Assembly: GCA_028291515.1 (NCBI GenBank)
Contig: JAQGHU010000081.1
Coordinates: 1 to 64,000 of the forward strand
Direction: 5' to 3'
DNA: 64,000 bases
Origin: Schlesneria sp.
GTDB lineage: Bacteria > Planctomycetota > Planctomycetia > Planctomycetales > Planctomycetaceae
Each line of letters starts with the position of its first letter. The stretch's first letter is position 1. Positions 54,583-63,132 of this stretch are shown piece by piece. The translations under genes were made by a program, and so were the position numbers. A model generated the notes under the pieces. The model ran no database searches, was not told the origin of the DNA, and saw nothing but the letters and a program-made list of their open reading frames with translations.

Positions 54583-55803
54583 ATGCGAAGCGTGTTGGCA
54601 TTGATTCTGGCAGGAGGAAAAGGAACACGTCTGGAGCCGCTCACACGCGATCGAGCGAAGCCGGCCGTCCCTTTTGGCGGTGCCTACCGGATCATCGACT
54701 TCACGCTTTCGAACTGTATCAACAGCGGCCTAAGAAAGGTGCTGGTTCTGACGCAATACAAGGCGGTCAGTCTCGACCGTCACATGAATCTTGGCTGGCG
54801 CTTCCTATGTCGGGAACTGGACGAATTTATCGATGTCCTGCCGCCGCAGCAGCGGTTGCACGAAGATTGGTACAAGGGAACGGCCGACGCCGTCTATCAG
54901 AACATCTACTCGATTGAGAAGTGCCAGAGCGACTACCTGCTGATCTTGTCGGGTGACCACATCTACAAGATGGATTATGCCGAACTGATCAAGGACCACA
55001 TCGATTCCGGGGCGGTTGCGACAGTGGCTTGCCTTCCCTGCACGCTGGAAGAAGGAACGCAGTTCGGTGTGATGCAGATCGATGAAAATAATCGGGTGAT
55101 CGAGTTTCAGGAGAAGCCGCAGAACCCGAAACCGATGCCGGGCGATCCGACTCGCTGCCTGGGGTCGATGGGCGTCTACGTGTTCAACACAAACTTCCTG
55201 TTTGATCGCTTGATTGCCGATGCGTCCGATCCGAGGAGCGCTCACGATTTCGGCAAGAATATCATCCCTGCGCTGATCGATACGCACTTGATCAAGGCTT
55301 ATCCGTTCCGAGACAAGAATACGGGCCACACTTCCTATTGGCGCGATGTGGGGACGCTGGACGCCATCTACGAAGCGAACATGGATCTAATCAAGGTCGA
55401 GCCCGAACTGAATCTGTACGATCGTTCGTGGCCGTTGCGGACTTATCAGCCGCAGCAACCGCCGCCGAAGTTTGTTTTCGCTCAGTATGACGGGGAATAT
55501 CCTCGCGTCGGGCATGCGATGGACAGCCTCGTTTGTTCGGGCAGCATCATCTCGGGCGGTTCGGTACTACGTTCTGTGCTGGGATACAACGTCCGCGTCA
55601 ACAGCTGGGCGAGTGTTGAAGATTCGATCTTGTTCGATGGAGTTGTCATCGGTCGCAATGCCAAGGTGCGCCGGGCCGTCATCGACAAGCGAGTCCACAT
55701 CCCGGAAGGTTTTGAAGTGGGGTACGATCTGGAAGCGGATCGGGCTCGCGGTCATACCGTCACCGAATCCGGCATTGTGGTGATCGGCAAGGGCGACGAG
55801 TGA
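54583..55803 (+). CDS. glgC: Glucose-1-phosphate adenylyltransferase
   Basis: Makes ADP-glucose for glycogen. Nucleotide loop ALILAGGKGTRLEPLT (residues 6-21), KPAVPFGGAYRIIDFTLSN, the catalytic region YLLILSGDHIYKMDY, ADAVYQNI, SYWRDVGTLDAIYEAN, and a C-terminal beta-helix. 406 residues. AAGGAGAT gives the start at 54583, 53 bases after the ceramidase-like gene. Confidence 0.96.
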   Translation: MRSVLALILAGGKGTRLEPLTRDRAKPAVPFGGAYRIIDFTLSNCINSGLRKVLVLTQYKAVSLDRHMNLGWRFLCRELDEFIDVLPPQQRLHEDWYKGTADAVYQNIYSIEKCQSDYLLILSGDHIYKMDYAELIKDHIDSGAVATVACLPCTLEEGTQFGVMQIDENNRVIEFQEKPQNPKPMPGDPTRCLGSMGVYVFNTNFLFDRLIADASDPRSAHDFGKNIIPALIDTHLIKAYPFRDKNTGHTSYWRDVGTLDAIYEANMDLIKVEPELNLYDRSWPLRTYQPQQPPPKFVFAQYDGEYPRVGHAMDSLVCSGSIISGGSVLRSVLGYNVRVNSWASVEDSILFDGVVIGRNAKVRRAVIDKRVHIPEGFEVGYDLEADRARGHTVTESGIVVIGKGDE

Positions 55804-55882
55804 TCTGCCGCTCTCTTTGCAACGGTCGGCGTGTTCGCTACAGTTTCTGCGGTGGAATTCCTGTAGTGAGCTGGGGCGGAAC

Positions 55883-56131
55883 ATGAACAGACAACTGGGA
55901 CGGCAGATTCGATGCGGATTTCTGGCATTGGCCTGCGCGGGCTCCCTTGTCGCAACGAGTCCACCCGCACGAGCTGAAGGCTGGCTGATTCCATTGGCTC
56001 AGGCCAATACTCCTGCGCCCCCCCCAAATGTCTCCGCCCCGGCGCGCTACTATATCGTGGAGAGTATCGTGGTCGCCCTGCTGGTCGGTGCTGCTGTGTT
56101 TGGTGTCTGCCGCGCTAGCGGGCGGTCTTAG
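55883..56131 (+). CDS. Small exported or membrane protein of unknown function
   Basis: 82 residues: a signal peptide ([19 protein letters not shown]), a short Pro/Ala-rich segment, then a hydrophobic helix ([19 protein letters not shown]). GGGGCGGA precedes ATG 55883. It lies 12 bases before the ketosynthase gene, so probably belongs to its operon. Not recognised. Confidence 0.6.
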   Translation: MNRQLGRQIRCGFLALACAGSLVATSPPARAEGWLIPLAQANTPAPPPNVSAPARYYIVESIVVALLVGAAVFGVCRASGRS

Positions 56132-56142
56132 AAGCAGTGACG

Positions 56143-57393
56143 ATGCCTTTTCGTGCCGATCTGTCCTTGGGCTCGAACCGTCGAGTGGTCATTACCGGCA
56201 TCGGACTTCGAACGCCTCTGGGTGCGGATCGCGAATCGACCTGGCGGTCGCTTGTGGCAGGTCATTCGGCATCCCGCTGGCTGCAATCGCCGCAATGGAC
56301 GGGACCAACGCCGTTGGTCGGTGCGCCGTGTGAAATGCCGCTGTCGGTGACCGAACGAGGACTTGACCCAGTCATCGCGTTGGCTCTGGAGGCTTCGAAC
56401 GAAGCGATTGGCGATGCGGGGCTTGATGTGGGGAAGCTCGCAGCGGATTCGACCGGAGTAGTGTTTGGGACGAGTAAGGGAAGCCTGCATACGGCCTCCG
56501 GGCTGCTGTCAGACTCGTACTCAGGCAGCTCTGCAGATCAATGGTTAAGCGTCTGGCCGAATGCGGCGGCGGCAGCGATTTCTCGCGTTTATGGCTCGCT
56601 GGGACCGACCCTGGCACCTGTGGCGGCGTGTGCGACGGGACTCGCTGCCTGCCTACGCGGGTTCGAGCTGATTCGCGACGGCCGATGCGACGTGGTCTTG
56701 GCGGGCAGCTCGGACGCATCGCTGCAACCGGCGATCCTGGGGTCGTTTCAGCGACTGGGGGTACTCGCGCGTCCAACAGAGAATCCCGCGACGGCCTGTC
56801 GCCCTTTCGATCGTCACCGGTCGGGATTTATCGTCGGGGAAGGGGCCGGATGTCTGGTGCTGGAGTCTCTCGAACATGCCGTCGCACGGGGAGCACGCTG
56901 GTACGCCGAATGGGAGTCTGGTCGGATGTTGTCAGATCCAAGTGGACTGACTCAACTCGACCCGCAGGGGCTATCGCTGCAGCGGTTGTTTCGTGATTTG
57001 CACAAAGAAGTCGGCGAACTCCCAGACTATATGAACCTGCACGGGACCGCGACACTGCCCAATGACCGTGTCGAATCCGCGGCCATCCGCGCTGTGCTGG
57101 GAACTGACGCAGATGGCATTTCGTGCTCGAGCTTGAAGGGCGGACTGGGGCATCTGCTGGGTGCGGCCGGCAGCGTGGAACTGGCCGCTTCGTTGCTCGC
57201 GATCCGCGATCAGACGGTGCCGCCCACCGTCAATCTAGAGACGGCTGATCCGGAACTGACGCTCGATTTCACACCACGACAATCGCGGCAGCGTCGTATC
57301 GATCGCGTCTGGAAATTGTCACTCGGGTTTGGCGGACATCTCTCGGCGGCAAGTATCTGTCGGCTGCGTGGAGTTGGGGACCGCACGAACTGA
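56143..57393 (+). CDS. Beta-ketoacyl synthase (KAS II/FabF-like)
   Basis: 416 residues of the thiolase-fold condensing type: [13 protein letters not shown], nucleophile Cys in [12 protein letters not shown], His in [11 protein letters not shown], Lys/His in [15 protein letters not shown]. The N-terminal part is looser than in FabF (VFGTSKGSL), typical of lone ketosynthases in planctomycetes. There is no ACP or ketoreductase next to it. Start 56143 or GTG 56137. Confidence 0.88.
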   Translation: MPFRADLSLGSNRRVVITGIGLRTPLGADRESTWRSLVAGHSASRWLQSPQWTGPTPLVGAPCEMPLSVTERGLDPVIALALEASNEAIGDAGLDVGKLAADSTGVVFGTSKGSLHTASGLLSDSYSGSSADQWLSVWPNAAAAAISRVYGSLGPTLAPVAACATGLAACLRGFELIRDGRCDVVLAGSSDASLQPAILGSFQRLGVLARPTENPATACRPFDRHRSGFIVGEGAGCLVLESLEHAVARGARWYAEWESGRMLSDPSGLTQLDPQGLSLQRLFRDLHKEVGELPDYMNLHGTATLPNDRVESAAIRAVLGTDADGISCSSLKGGLGHLLGAAGSVELAASLLAIRDQTVPPTVNLETADPELTLDFTPRQSRQRRIDRVWKLSLGFGGHLSAASICRLRGVGDRTN

Positions 57394-57507
57394 TACGAGG
57401 TCTCGCGGGGCTGCCAATTGGATCTAAATCAGAGAAAGACCTTGGGTATTCATCGGATGCTCACGTTCGAGCTTCACAACGGTGTGCTGAACTCTTAAAA
57501 CGATCCC

Positions 57508-59340
57508 ATGGTCTCGATTCTCGGTATCTCTGCGTTCTATCACGATTCCGCTGCGGCACTCGTCGTTGATGGCCGAATCGTTGCTGCGGCTCAGGAAGAG
57601 CGGTTCACTCGCATTAAGCACGATGCGAATTTTCCCAAACGGGCAGTCGACTATTGTCTGGCGGAAGCAGGGCTGAGCCCGGATCAGTTGGACTATGTCT
57701 GCTTCTACGAGAAGCCACTGCTGAAATTCGATCGGCTTATTGAATCTTACCTGGCCTACGCGCCACGGGGATTTCGATCGTTTCTGGCGGCATTGCCGAT
57801 TTGGCTGAAAAAGAAGCTGCATCTGCGCCGCGAGATCAACAAGGGCCTGAACGGACAGTTCACGCGGCGGATTGTTTTCCCCGAGCACCATGAGTCGCAC
57901 GCCGCCAGCGCGTTCTTTCCATCGCCCTTTGAAGAGGCTGCGATCCTGACGGTGGATGGCGTGGGAGAGTGGGCCACTGCGACGTGGGGAGTCGGACGCG
58001 GCAACCGCATTGAACTCAAGAGCGAACTGCGATTCCCGCATTCACTGGGAATGTTGTACTCGGCATTCACATATTATTGCGGATTCAAAGTGAATTCCGG
58101 CGAATACAAACTGATGGGCCTGGCACCGTATGGGCAACCCCGTTACGCAGATCTCATCCGTGATCGATTGATGGATCTTAAAGACGACGGCTCGTTTCGC
58201 CTGAATCTGGAGTACTTCAACTACTGTGCCGGCTTGACGATGACAACTCGTCGTTTTGACGAGTTGTTTGGCGGCGCACCACGGAAGCCGGAATCACCGG
58301 TGACGGAACGCGAGATGGATCTGGCGGCTTCGATTCAGGTCGTGACTGAAGAGATCCTGCTCAAGATGACGCACCACATTCATGCGCAGACGGGCCAGAG
58401 GAATCTGTGCCTGGCGGGCGGAGTGGCACTGAACTGCGTGGCCAACGGCCGATTGCTGCGCGAAGGGCCCTTCGAGTCGATCTGGATCCAACCCGCTGCA
58501 GGAGACGCGGGCGGAGCACTGGGGGCGGCACTCTTTACCTGGTATCAGTTGTTGGGAAATCCGCGTCAGCCCGCACAGCCGGATGCACAAGCAGGCAGCT
58601 ACCTGGGCCCTTGCCCTGACGAAACCTCGATCCGGAATTACTTGACTCGGGTCAACGCTCCATTCGAGTACTTTGCGGATGAGGACGAATGCTGTTGCCA
58701 CGTGGCTGAAGCCATTGCCGCCGGAAAAGTTGTTGGCTGGGTTCAAGGCCGGATGGAGTTCGGCCCGCGATCATTGGGGGCACGCAGCATTCTGGGTGAT
58801 GCAAGAAATCCGGAAATGCAGTCGGTGATGAACTTGAGGATCAAATTTCGAGAATCCTTTCGTCCCTTTGCCCCAGCCGTCCTGCAGGATCGGGTACAGG
58901 ACTATTTTGAGACAAGGTTGCACGAATCAAGCCCGTACATGCTGCTCGTCGCGCCGGTGCGAGCAGACCATCGAACACCTTCGACTCCGGACAACTTCAA
59001 TGGCCTGGATAAAGTGAAGGCCATCCGCTCCGACATTCCAGCGGTCACTCACGTCGACTATTCCGCGCGCATCCAGACCGTGGATGCCAAGCGTCATGGA
59101 CGGTTCTATCGATTGCTGAAATCGTTCGAAGCCCTGACCGGTTGCCCAGTCCTGATCAATACCAGCTTCAACGTCCGGGGTGAACCGATCGTGTGCGCGC
59201 CAGAAGAAGCGTATCGATGCTTTCTGGCAACCAACATCGACGTGCTGGTGCTGGAGCGGTTCGTGCTTCACAAAGAGCAGCAGCCAAAGTTGTCACCCGA
59301 ACAGGTCGACGAATATCTGAAACAGTTCTCATTGGATTGA
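57508..59340 (+). CDS. NodU/CmcH-type carbamoyltransferase
   Basis: 610 residues. N-terminal ASKHA-like domain: ILGISAFYHDSAAALVVDG, EERFTRIKHD, PEHHESHAASAFFPS (metal His), LTVDGVGEWATATWG; C-terminal YrdC-like part with FGPRSLGARSILGDARN, FRPFAPAVL and LINTSFNVRGEPIVC. Transfers a carbamoyl group to sugars or other hydroxyls. The SxtJ-type gene follows after four bases, as in surface-glycan or toxin sets. Confidence 0.93.
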   Translation: MVSILGISAFYHDSAAALVVDGRIVAAAQEERFTRIKHDANFPKRAVDYCLAEAGLSPDQLDYVCFYEKPLLKFDRLIESYLAYAPRGFRSFLAALPIWLKKKLHLRREINKGLNGQFTRRIVFPEHHESHAASAFFPSPFEEAAILTVDGVGEWATATWGVGRGNRIELKSELRFPHSLGMLYSAFTYYCGFKVNSGEYKLMGLAPYGQPRYADLIRDRLMDLKDDGSFRLNLEYFNYCAGLTMTTRRFDELFGGAPRKPESPVTEREMDLAASIQVVTEEILLKMTHHIHAQTGQRNLCLAGGVALNCVANGRLLREGPFESIWIQPAAGDAGGALGAALFTWYQLLGNPRQPAQPDAQAGSYLGPCPDETSIRNYLTRVNAPFEYFADEDECCCHVAEAIAAGKVVGWVQGRMEFGPRSLGARSILGDARNPEMQSVMNLRIKFRESFRPFAPAVLQDRVQDYFETRLHESSPYMLLVAPVRADHRTPSTPDNFNGLDKVKAIRSDIPAVTHVDYSARIQTVDAKRHGRFYRLLKSFEALTGCPVLINTSFNVRGEPIVCAPEEAYRCFLATNIDVLVLERFVLHKEQQPKLSPEQVDEYLKQFSLD

Positions 59341-59344
59341 CGCG

Positions 59345-59761
59345 ATGGCCGTGATCGAAATCAACTGGCGTCCTTCTGATCGCGACTTGCGACTGTTTGC
59401 CGTCGTGCAATGGTTCGTCGCGGCAGCCGCGGCGTGGCTACTGCATAAAAAGTTTGGCTGGGACATCGCCGCGATTGCGTTACTGGTCGCGTCCTCCGCA
59501 GGACTGGTCGGCGGCCTACTGGTTCCCCTGATACTGCGGCCACTGTTCATTGCTTGGATGGTGGCGGCTTTCCCGATTGGCTGGGTGATGTCGCACCTTG
59601 TACTCGCGATCGTCTACTACACCGTCATTACACCAATTGGATTTGCGTTGAGGCTGGCTGGGCGTGATACCTTGCAACGAAACGCAACTCCAGATGCGAC
59701 GACTTATTGGACCGCTCGCCCGCAGCCACGGGAATCAAGTCGCTACTTTCGCCAGTTCTGA
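59345..59761 (+). CDS. SxtJ family membrane protein
   Basis: 138 residues with three to four hydrophobic segments (FVAAAAAWLL, IAAIALLVASSAGLVGGLLVP, VMSHLVLAIVYYTVITPIGF) and the signature TPIGFALRLAGRD near the C-terminus. The SxtJ family is commonly next to NodU-type carbamoyltransferases; its function is unknown. The small DUF5989 gene often seen with this pair is not found. Confidence 0.82.
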   Translation: MAVIEINWRPSDRDLRLFAVVQWFVAAAAAWLLHKKFGWDIAAIALLVASSAGLVGGLLVPLILRPLFIAWMVAAFPIGWVMSHLVLAIVYYTVITPIGFALRLAGRDTLQRNATPDATTYWTARPQPRESSRYFRQF

Positions 59762-60183
59762 CGACGCAACACTTGGTGCCGATACCAGGCCGCAGACTTG
59801 TTGCATGTGGCGCACTCGCACGCTAGCATCAAACGTGGATTCTTCGGGGTCCTTGGAACCTCTGCAGTGTTCGATACGAGACCAGTGCGTTGACCCTACA
59901 ATTTTGATTTAGTTGGAAGTCAGCTTGGTTTGGCTGCGCGTATATCCGCGTGACGTTTCGGCGTCTCACGGCTCACACAACCCAGACCTCGCGGCTCCCC
60001 CCTGAACTTTCTGGGTTCAGAACCGCGGTCTTGACCGGCACAGGCGGAGGTTTCTTTTCTGTTCCATCAGGCCTATTATGGGATGGGACTGTTGGGATGA
60101 TTGTCCCGCCATCGGTCAGTTGTTTCGTCTGACCGAAGTGCCTCGGGATCATCTCCGAATTTCTTATCAAGGCTGCCACTTTT
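59762..60183. other. Intergenic, no supported gene
   Basis: 422 bases before rarA. A short hairpin CTGAAC-N7-GTTCAG lies at 60002-60020. No ORF with a ribosome site, no tRNA. Confidence 0.4.
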
Positions 60184-61554
60184 ATGGCACTGTTTGATCG
60201 GCTCGAAGCCGAGCATCGCGATGCAGTTCGACCGCTGGCGGCGCGCATGCGCCCTCGATCGCTGGACGAATTTGTCGGCCAACAACATTTTCTGGCACCA
60301 GGAAAACTGCTACGTCGGTTGCTTGAGGCGGATCGAATCAGCTCCGTCGTCTTTTATGGCCCGCCCGGAACTGGCAAAACATCACTGGCCGAGTTGATTG
60401 CGCGTCACACGAAACGAACATTTCGCTCGTTGAATGCCGCGGCCGCGGGCGTCAAAGAACTGCGCGAAGCTCTCGATCAGGCCCGGAACGACGTGCTGAG
60501 CGGCGGACCGCGAACGGTGTTGTTCATCGATGAATTGCACCATTTCAACAAGACTCAGCAGAATGTGCTGCTGCCCGACGTGGAGGAGGGAATTGTGGCG
60601 CTCGTCGCTGCGACCACTGCCAATCCTTTTTTTGCCCTGATCGCACCGCTGCTCAGCCGCAGTCAGATCTTTGAACTGAAGCCACTGTCGATCGATGACA
60701 TTGCCCAATTGTTGGAGCGGTCACTGAAGGACAAAGAACGGGGTCTGGGATCACAGGGCGTCACGGCGACCCCAGAAGCGATTCAGTTTCTGGCGACGAT
60801 TTGCGATGGCGATGCGCGGCGTGCGCTATCGGCATTGGAAATCGGTGTGCTTTCGCTGGGACCCAATCAGAAGTTGCTTGATCTGGCCACGGCCGAAGAA
60901 TCGATCCAACGAAAACAGATTCGGTACGATGCTGACGGCGATGAGCACTATGATGCGGCCAGCGCACTGATCAAAAGCATTCGCGGTAGCGATCCGGATG
61001 CCGCGATCTACTGGCTGGCGCGCATGCTGGCCGCGGGGGAAGATCCCCGGTTTCTGGCTCGACGGATCGTCATTGCGGCGGCAGAAGATATTGGAAACGC
61101 GGACCCGCAGGCATTGATCCTGGCGCAGGCGGCCGCGAGTGCCACCGAATTTATCGGCATGCCTGAGTGCCGCATTCCGTTGGCACAAGCGGTGACCTAC
61201 TTGGCATTGGCACCCAAATCGAACGCATCGTATGTGGCGATCGATGCGGCAATGGATGACGTGAAGACTCAGCGAACCGTTCCCGTGCCAGTCCATCTAC
61301 GAGATCGCCACTACAAGGGTGCTGAACGTTTGGGTCACGGCGATGGCTATCAGTATCCTCACAGCGCCGAGGAGGGTTGGGTGGCGCAAGACTATCTCGG
61401 CGTCGATGCTCGGTACTATGAACCGGTCGATCGCGGGTACGAAGCCGAGATGAAGCAGCGATTGGATGAATTCCGTGAACGCCGATCGACATCCTCCGCG
61501 GAGACTTCGATGGGTGCTGCAGGCGGGGCTGCGAAGTCTGATCGCGATCACTGA
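60184..61554 (+). CDS. rarA: Replication-associated recombination protein A
   Basis: AAA+ ATPase (RarA/MgsA, WHIP relative) acting at stalled forks. 456 residues: PLAARMRPRSLDEFVGQQHF, Walker A GPPGTGKTS (59-67), Walker B LFIDELHHFNKTQQN, sensor ATTANPFFAL, and the C-terminal tetramer domain (RFLARRIVIAAAEDIGNADP; later YQYPHSAEEGWVAQDYL). Nothing unusual. Confidence 0.95.
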   Translation: MALFDRLEAEHRDAVRPLAARMRPRSLDEFVGQQHFLAPGKLLRRLLEADRISSVVFYGPPGTGKTSLAELIARHTKRTFRSLNAAAAGVKELREALDQARNDVLSGGPRTVLFIDELHHFNKTQQNVLLPDVEEGIVALVAATTANPFFALIAPLLSRSQIFELKPLSIDDIAQLLERSLKDKERGLGSQGVTATPEAIQFLATICDGDARRALSALEIGVLSLGPNQKLLDLATAEESIQRKQIRYDADGDEHYDAASALIKSIRGSDPDAAIYWLARMLAAGEDPRFLARRIVIAAAEDIGNADPQALILAQAAASATEFIGMPECRIPLAQAVTYLALAPKSNASYVAIDAAMDDVKTQRTVPVPVHLRDRHYKGAERLGHGDGYQYPHSAEEGWVAQDYLGVDARYYEPVDRGYEAEMKQRLDEFRERRSTSSAETSMGAAGGAAKSDRDH

Positions 61555-61562
61555 GATTCAGA

Positions 61563-61585
61563 AGGACAGTTTCGAAAACCGTCCT
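61563..61585. terminator. Hairpin between convergent rarA and MFS genes
   Basis: AGGAC and GTCCT flank GTTT/AAAC, giving a nearly perfect 10-bp stem with one mismatch, in the 41-base gap between the two stop codons. Likely works both ways. Confidence 0.5.
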
Positions 61586-61595
61586 ACGGAAGAAT

Positions 61596-62933
61596 TCAGG
61601 CAGCGGCTGCCGGGTCCTTTCGCGGTCCTGCGGAACGCAGTCCAAGCACAGCGAAGATGCTGGCCGCCATCAGAGCAGCTGCAAACCAGTACGGGATAGC
61701 AATCCCCAGTCCACGCTGAAGCGACAACCCCGCCAAGGGACCCACGATTCTGGCCATCGACGACATGCTCTGCCCAATTCCCATGAGTTCACCCTGCTCG
61801 TCGGCTCCTGAGGTCAGGGACAGCAACGAGAGCAAGGCTGGCGTAGCGCACGAATAGCCGATCACGACGATCGGTAGGACACAGAACAACAGCGAAATCG
61901 ACGTCTGATACGAGGCGACAGCGATCAGCATCAGACCCAATGTCATCAGGAAAACCCCAATCATCGCCATCCGGAATTCGCCCAGTTTTGGAATCAGCCG
62001 TCGAACGAGCAGTCCTTGGCTCAGCGTCAAGATGAAGCCGATGTAGGCGAAGACCAAGAAATTGGCGCGATCGCTAAGTCCGTGTCCGCCTGAATCGCCT
62101 GACACGAAGGCAGCCCCCAACAAGGGGCCGAAGGTGAACCCGATACCGAACGCGGCGCCGATTAACGCCATCCCCTTGCCACGCGATTTTTCGTCGGTGC
62201 TGTCGGCGATGTAGGCTTGGGCGGTCGAAATGGTGGCCCCGGAGATCCCCGCTCCGATTCGCGTGATAAACAGCCACACGAGCGGGCTGAGGCCCAGAAT
62301 CGGACCACGATTGCCCCATTGCGTGACGACTGCGAACAAGAAGTACGCCACCGTCGAACCCGCCAAACCGACTAGCAGTACAGGTCGCCGTCCGATGCGG
62401 TCCGAGAGTCGGCCCCAGAGCGGAGCGAACAGAAACTGCATCAGCGAGAACGAGGCCATCAAGCCGCCCAGAATGGCACCGCGCCGCCAGTCGTGACTGA
62501 CTTCTTGGGCGACACCCCCCAGATGTTTGGTGAGCAGCGAGAGCGTGCTTTCAAATTGAGCGAACGCGAACGTCGTCAGGAAAATCGCGATCAGGATCAA
62601 TGCATGAGAGCCCTGGGTCATCGCTCGCAGCCCGGCCATCAGATTGAACAGGTTGCCACGTCGCTTAGGAGTTTCTCCCGGGCGAAGAGACTCGGGGAGG
62701 ACCATGAATCCGTAGAGGAACGCCAGTCCGGATAGCACGGCCGCAACATAACCCGGAGCCGCGCTCGGTGCCGCAGCAGCGAAAGCGGCTGAAGTGGACT
62801 GGATATCAGAGGGGAGAAAATGTTCGCCATACCGGGGCAACAGCGGCAAGACGATGCCGAAACCAAGCAAGTCGATGAAAACGGTGATGAAGATGACCAG
62901 CAGCGGTTTTCGAGACGAGGGCGAAGCACTCAC
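61596..62933 (-). CDS. TetA-like MFS transporter with permuted helix order
   Basis: 445 residues of the drug/H+ antiporter type. Compared with TetA, the order is changed. TM1 (DLLGFGIVLPLLP, 21-33) is followed by TM6-TM7 (APGYVAAVLSGLAFLYGFMV then FLTTFAFAQFESTLSLLTK, about 44-147), then TM2-TM5 (GGLMASFSLMQFLFAPLWGR, motif A GRLSDRIGRRP, AGISGATISTAQAYIAD, FGIGFTFGPLLGA, about 148-286), then TM8 to TM12 in the normal order (NFLVFAYIGFILTLSQG onward). The reading frame is intact and all conserved motifs survive. Both exchanged blocks would begin and end outside the membrane, so the topology is kept. Whether it works is unknown; a substrate such as a small drug or sugar cannot be assigned. Confidence 0.85.
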   Translation of the reverse strand: MSASPSSRKPLLVIFITVFIDLLGFGIVLPLLPRYGEHFLPSDIQSTSAAFAAAAPSAAPGYVAAVLSGLAFLYGFMVLPESLRPGETPKRRGNLFNLMAGLRAMTQGSHALILIAIFLTTFAFAQFESTLSLLTKHLGGVAQEVSHDWRRGAILGGLMASFSLMQFLFAPLWGRLSDRIGRRPVLLVGLAGSTVAYFLFAVVTQWGNRGPILGLSPLVWLFITRIGAGISGATISTAQAYIADSTDEKSRGKGMALIGAAFGIGFTFGPLLGAAFVSGDSGGHGLSDRANFLVFAYIGFILTLSQGLLVRRLIPKLGEFRMAMIGVFLMTLGLMLIAVASYQTSISLLFCVLPIVVIGYSCATPALLSLLSLTSGADEQGELMGIGQSMSSMARIVGPLAGLSLQRGLGIAIPYWFAAALMAASIFAVLGLRSAGPRKDPAAAA

Positions 62934-63132
62934 GAGAGCAAAATTCCTTCCAGGGCAAGCAAAGGCGTCCGAAGGCTGCCGATTCTAGACTTGCAGCTTC
63001 TCGATGAACACTGTCCCGCATGAATTAAGGGGAAATCCAGTGAGTGGCCGTAGTTCAATCAGGCAATAGCGATCATTCGAGCTTCCGTGTTATACTAACC
63101 GCTGGGCCAAATGGACGAAATTACCGAGGAAC

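Noticed and set aside
63040-63112. tRNA-like stretch GTAGTTCAATCAGGCAATAG
   Set aside because: No matching acceptor or anticodon stem could be drawn.
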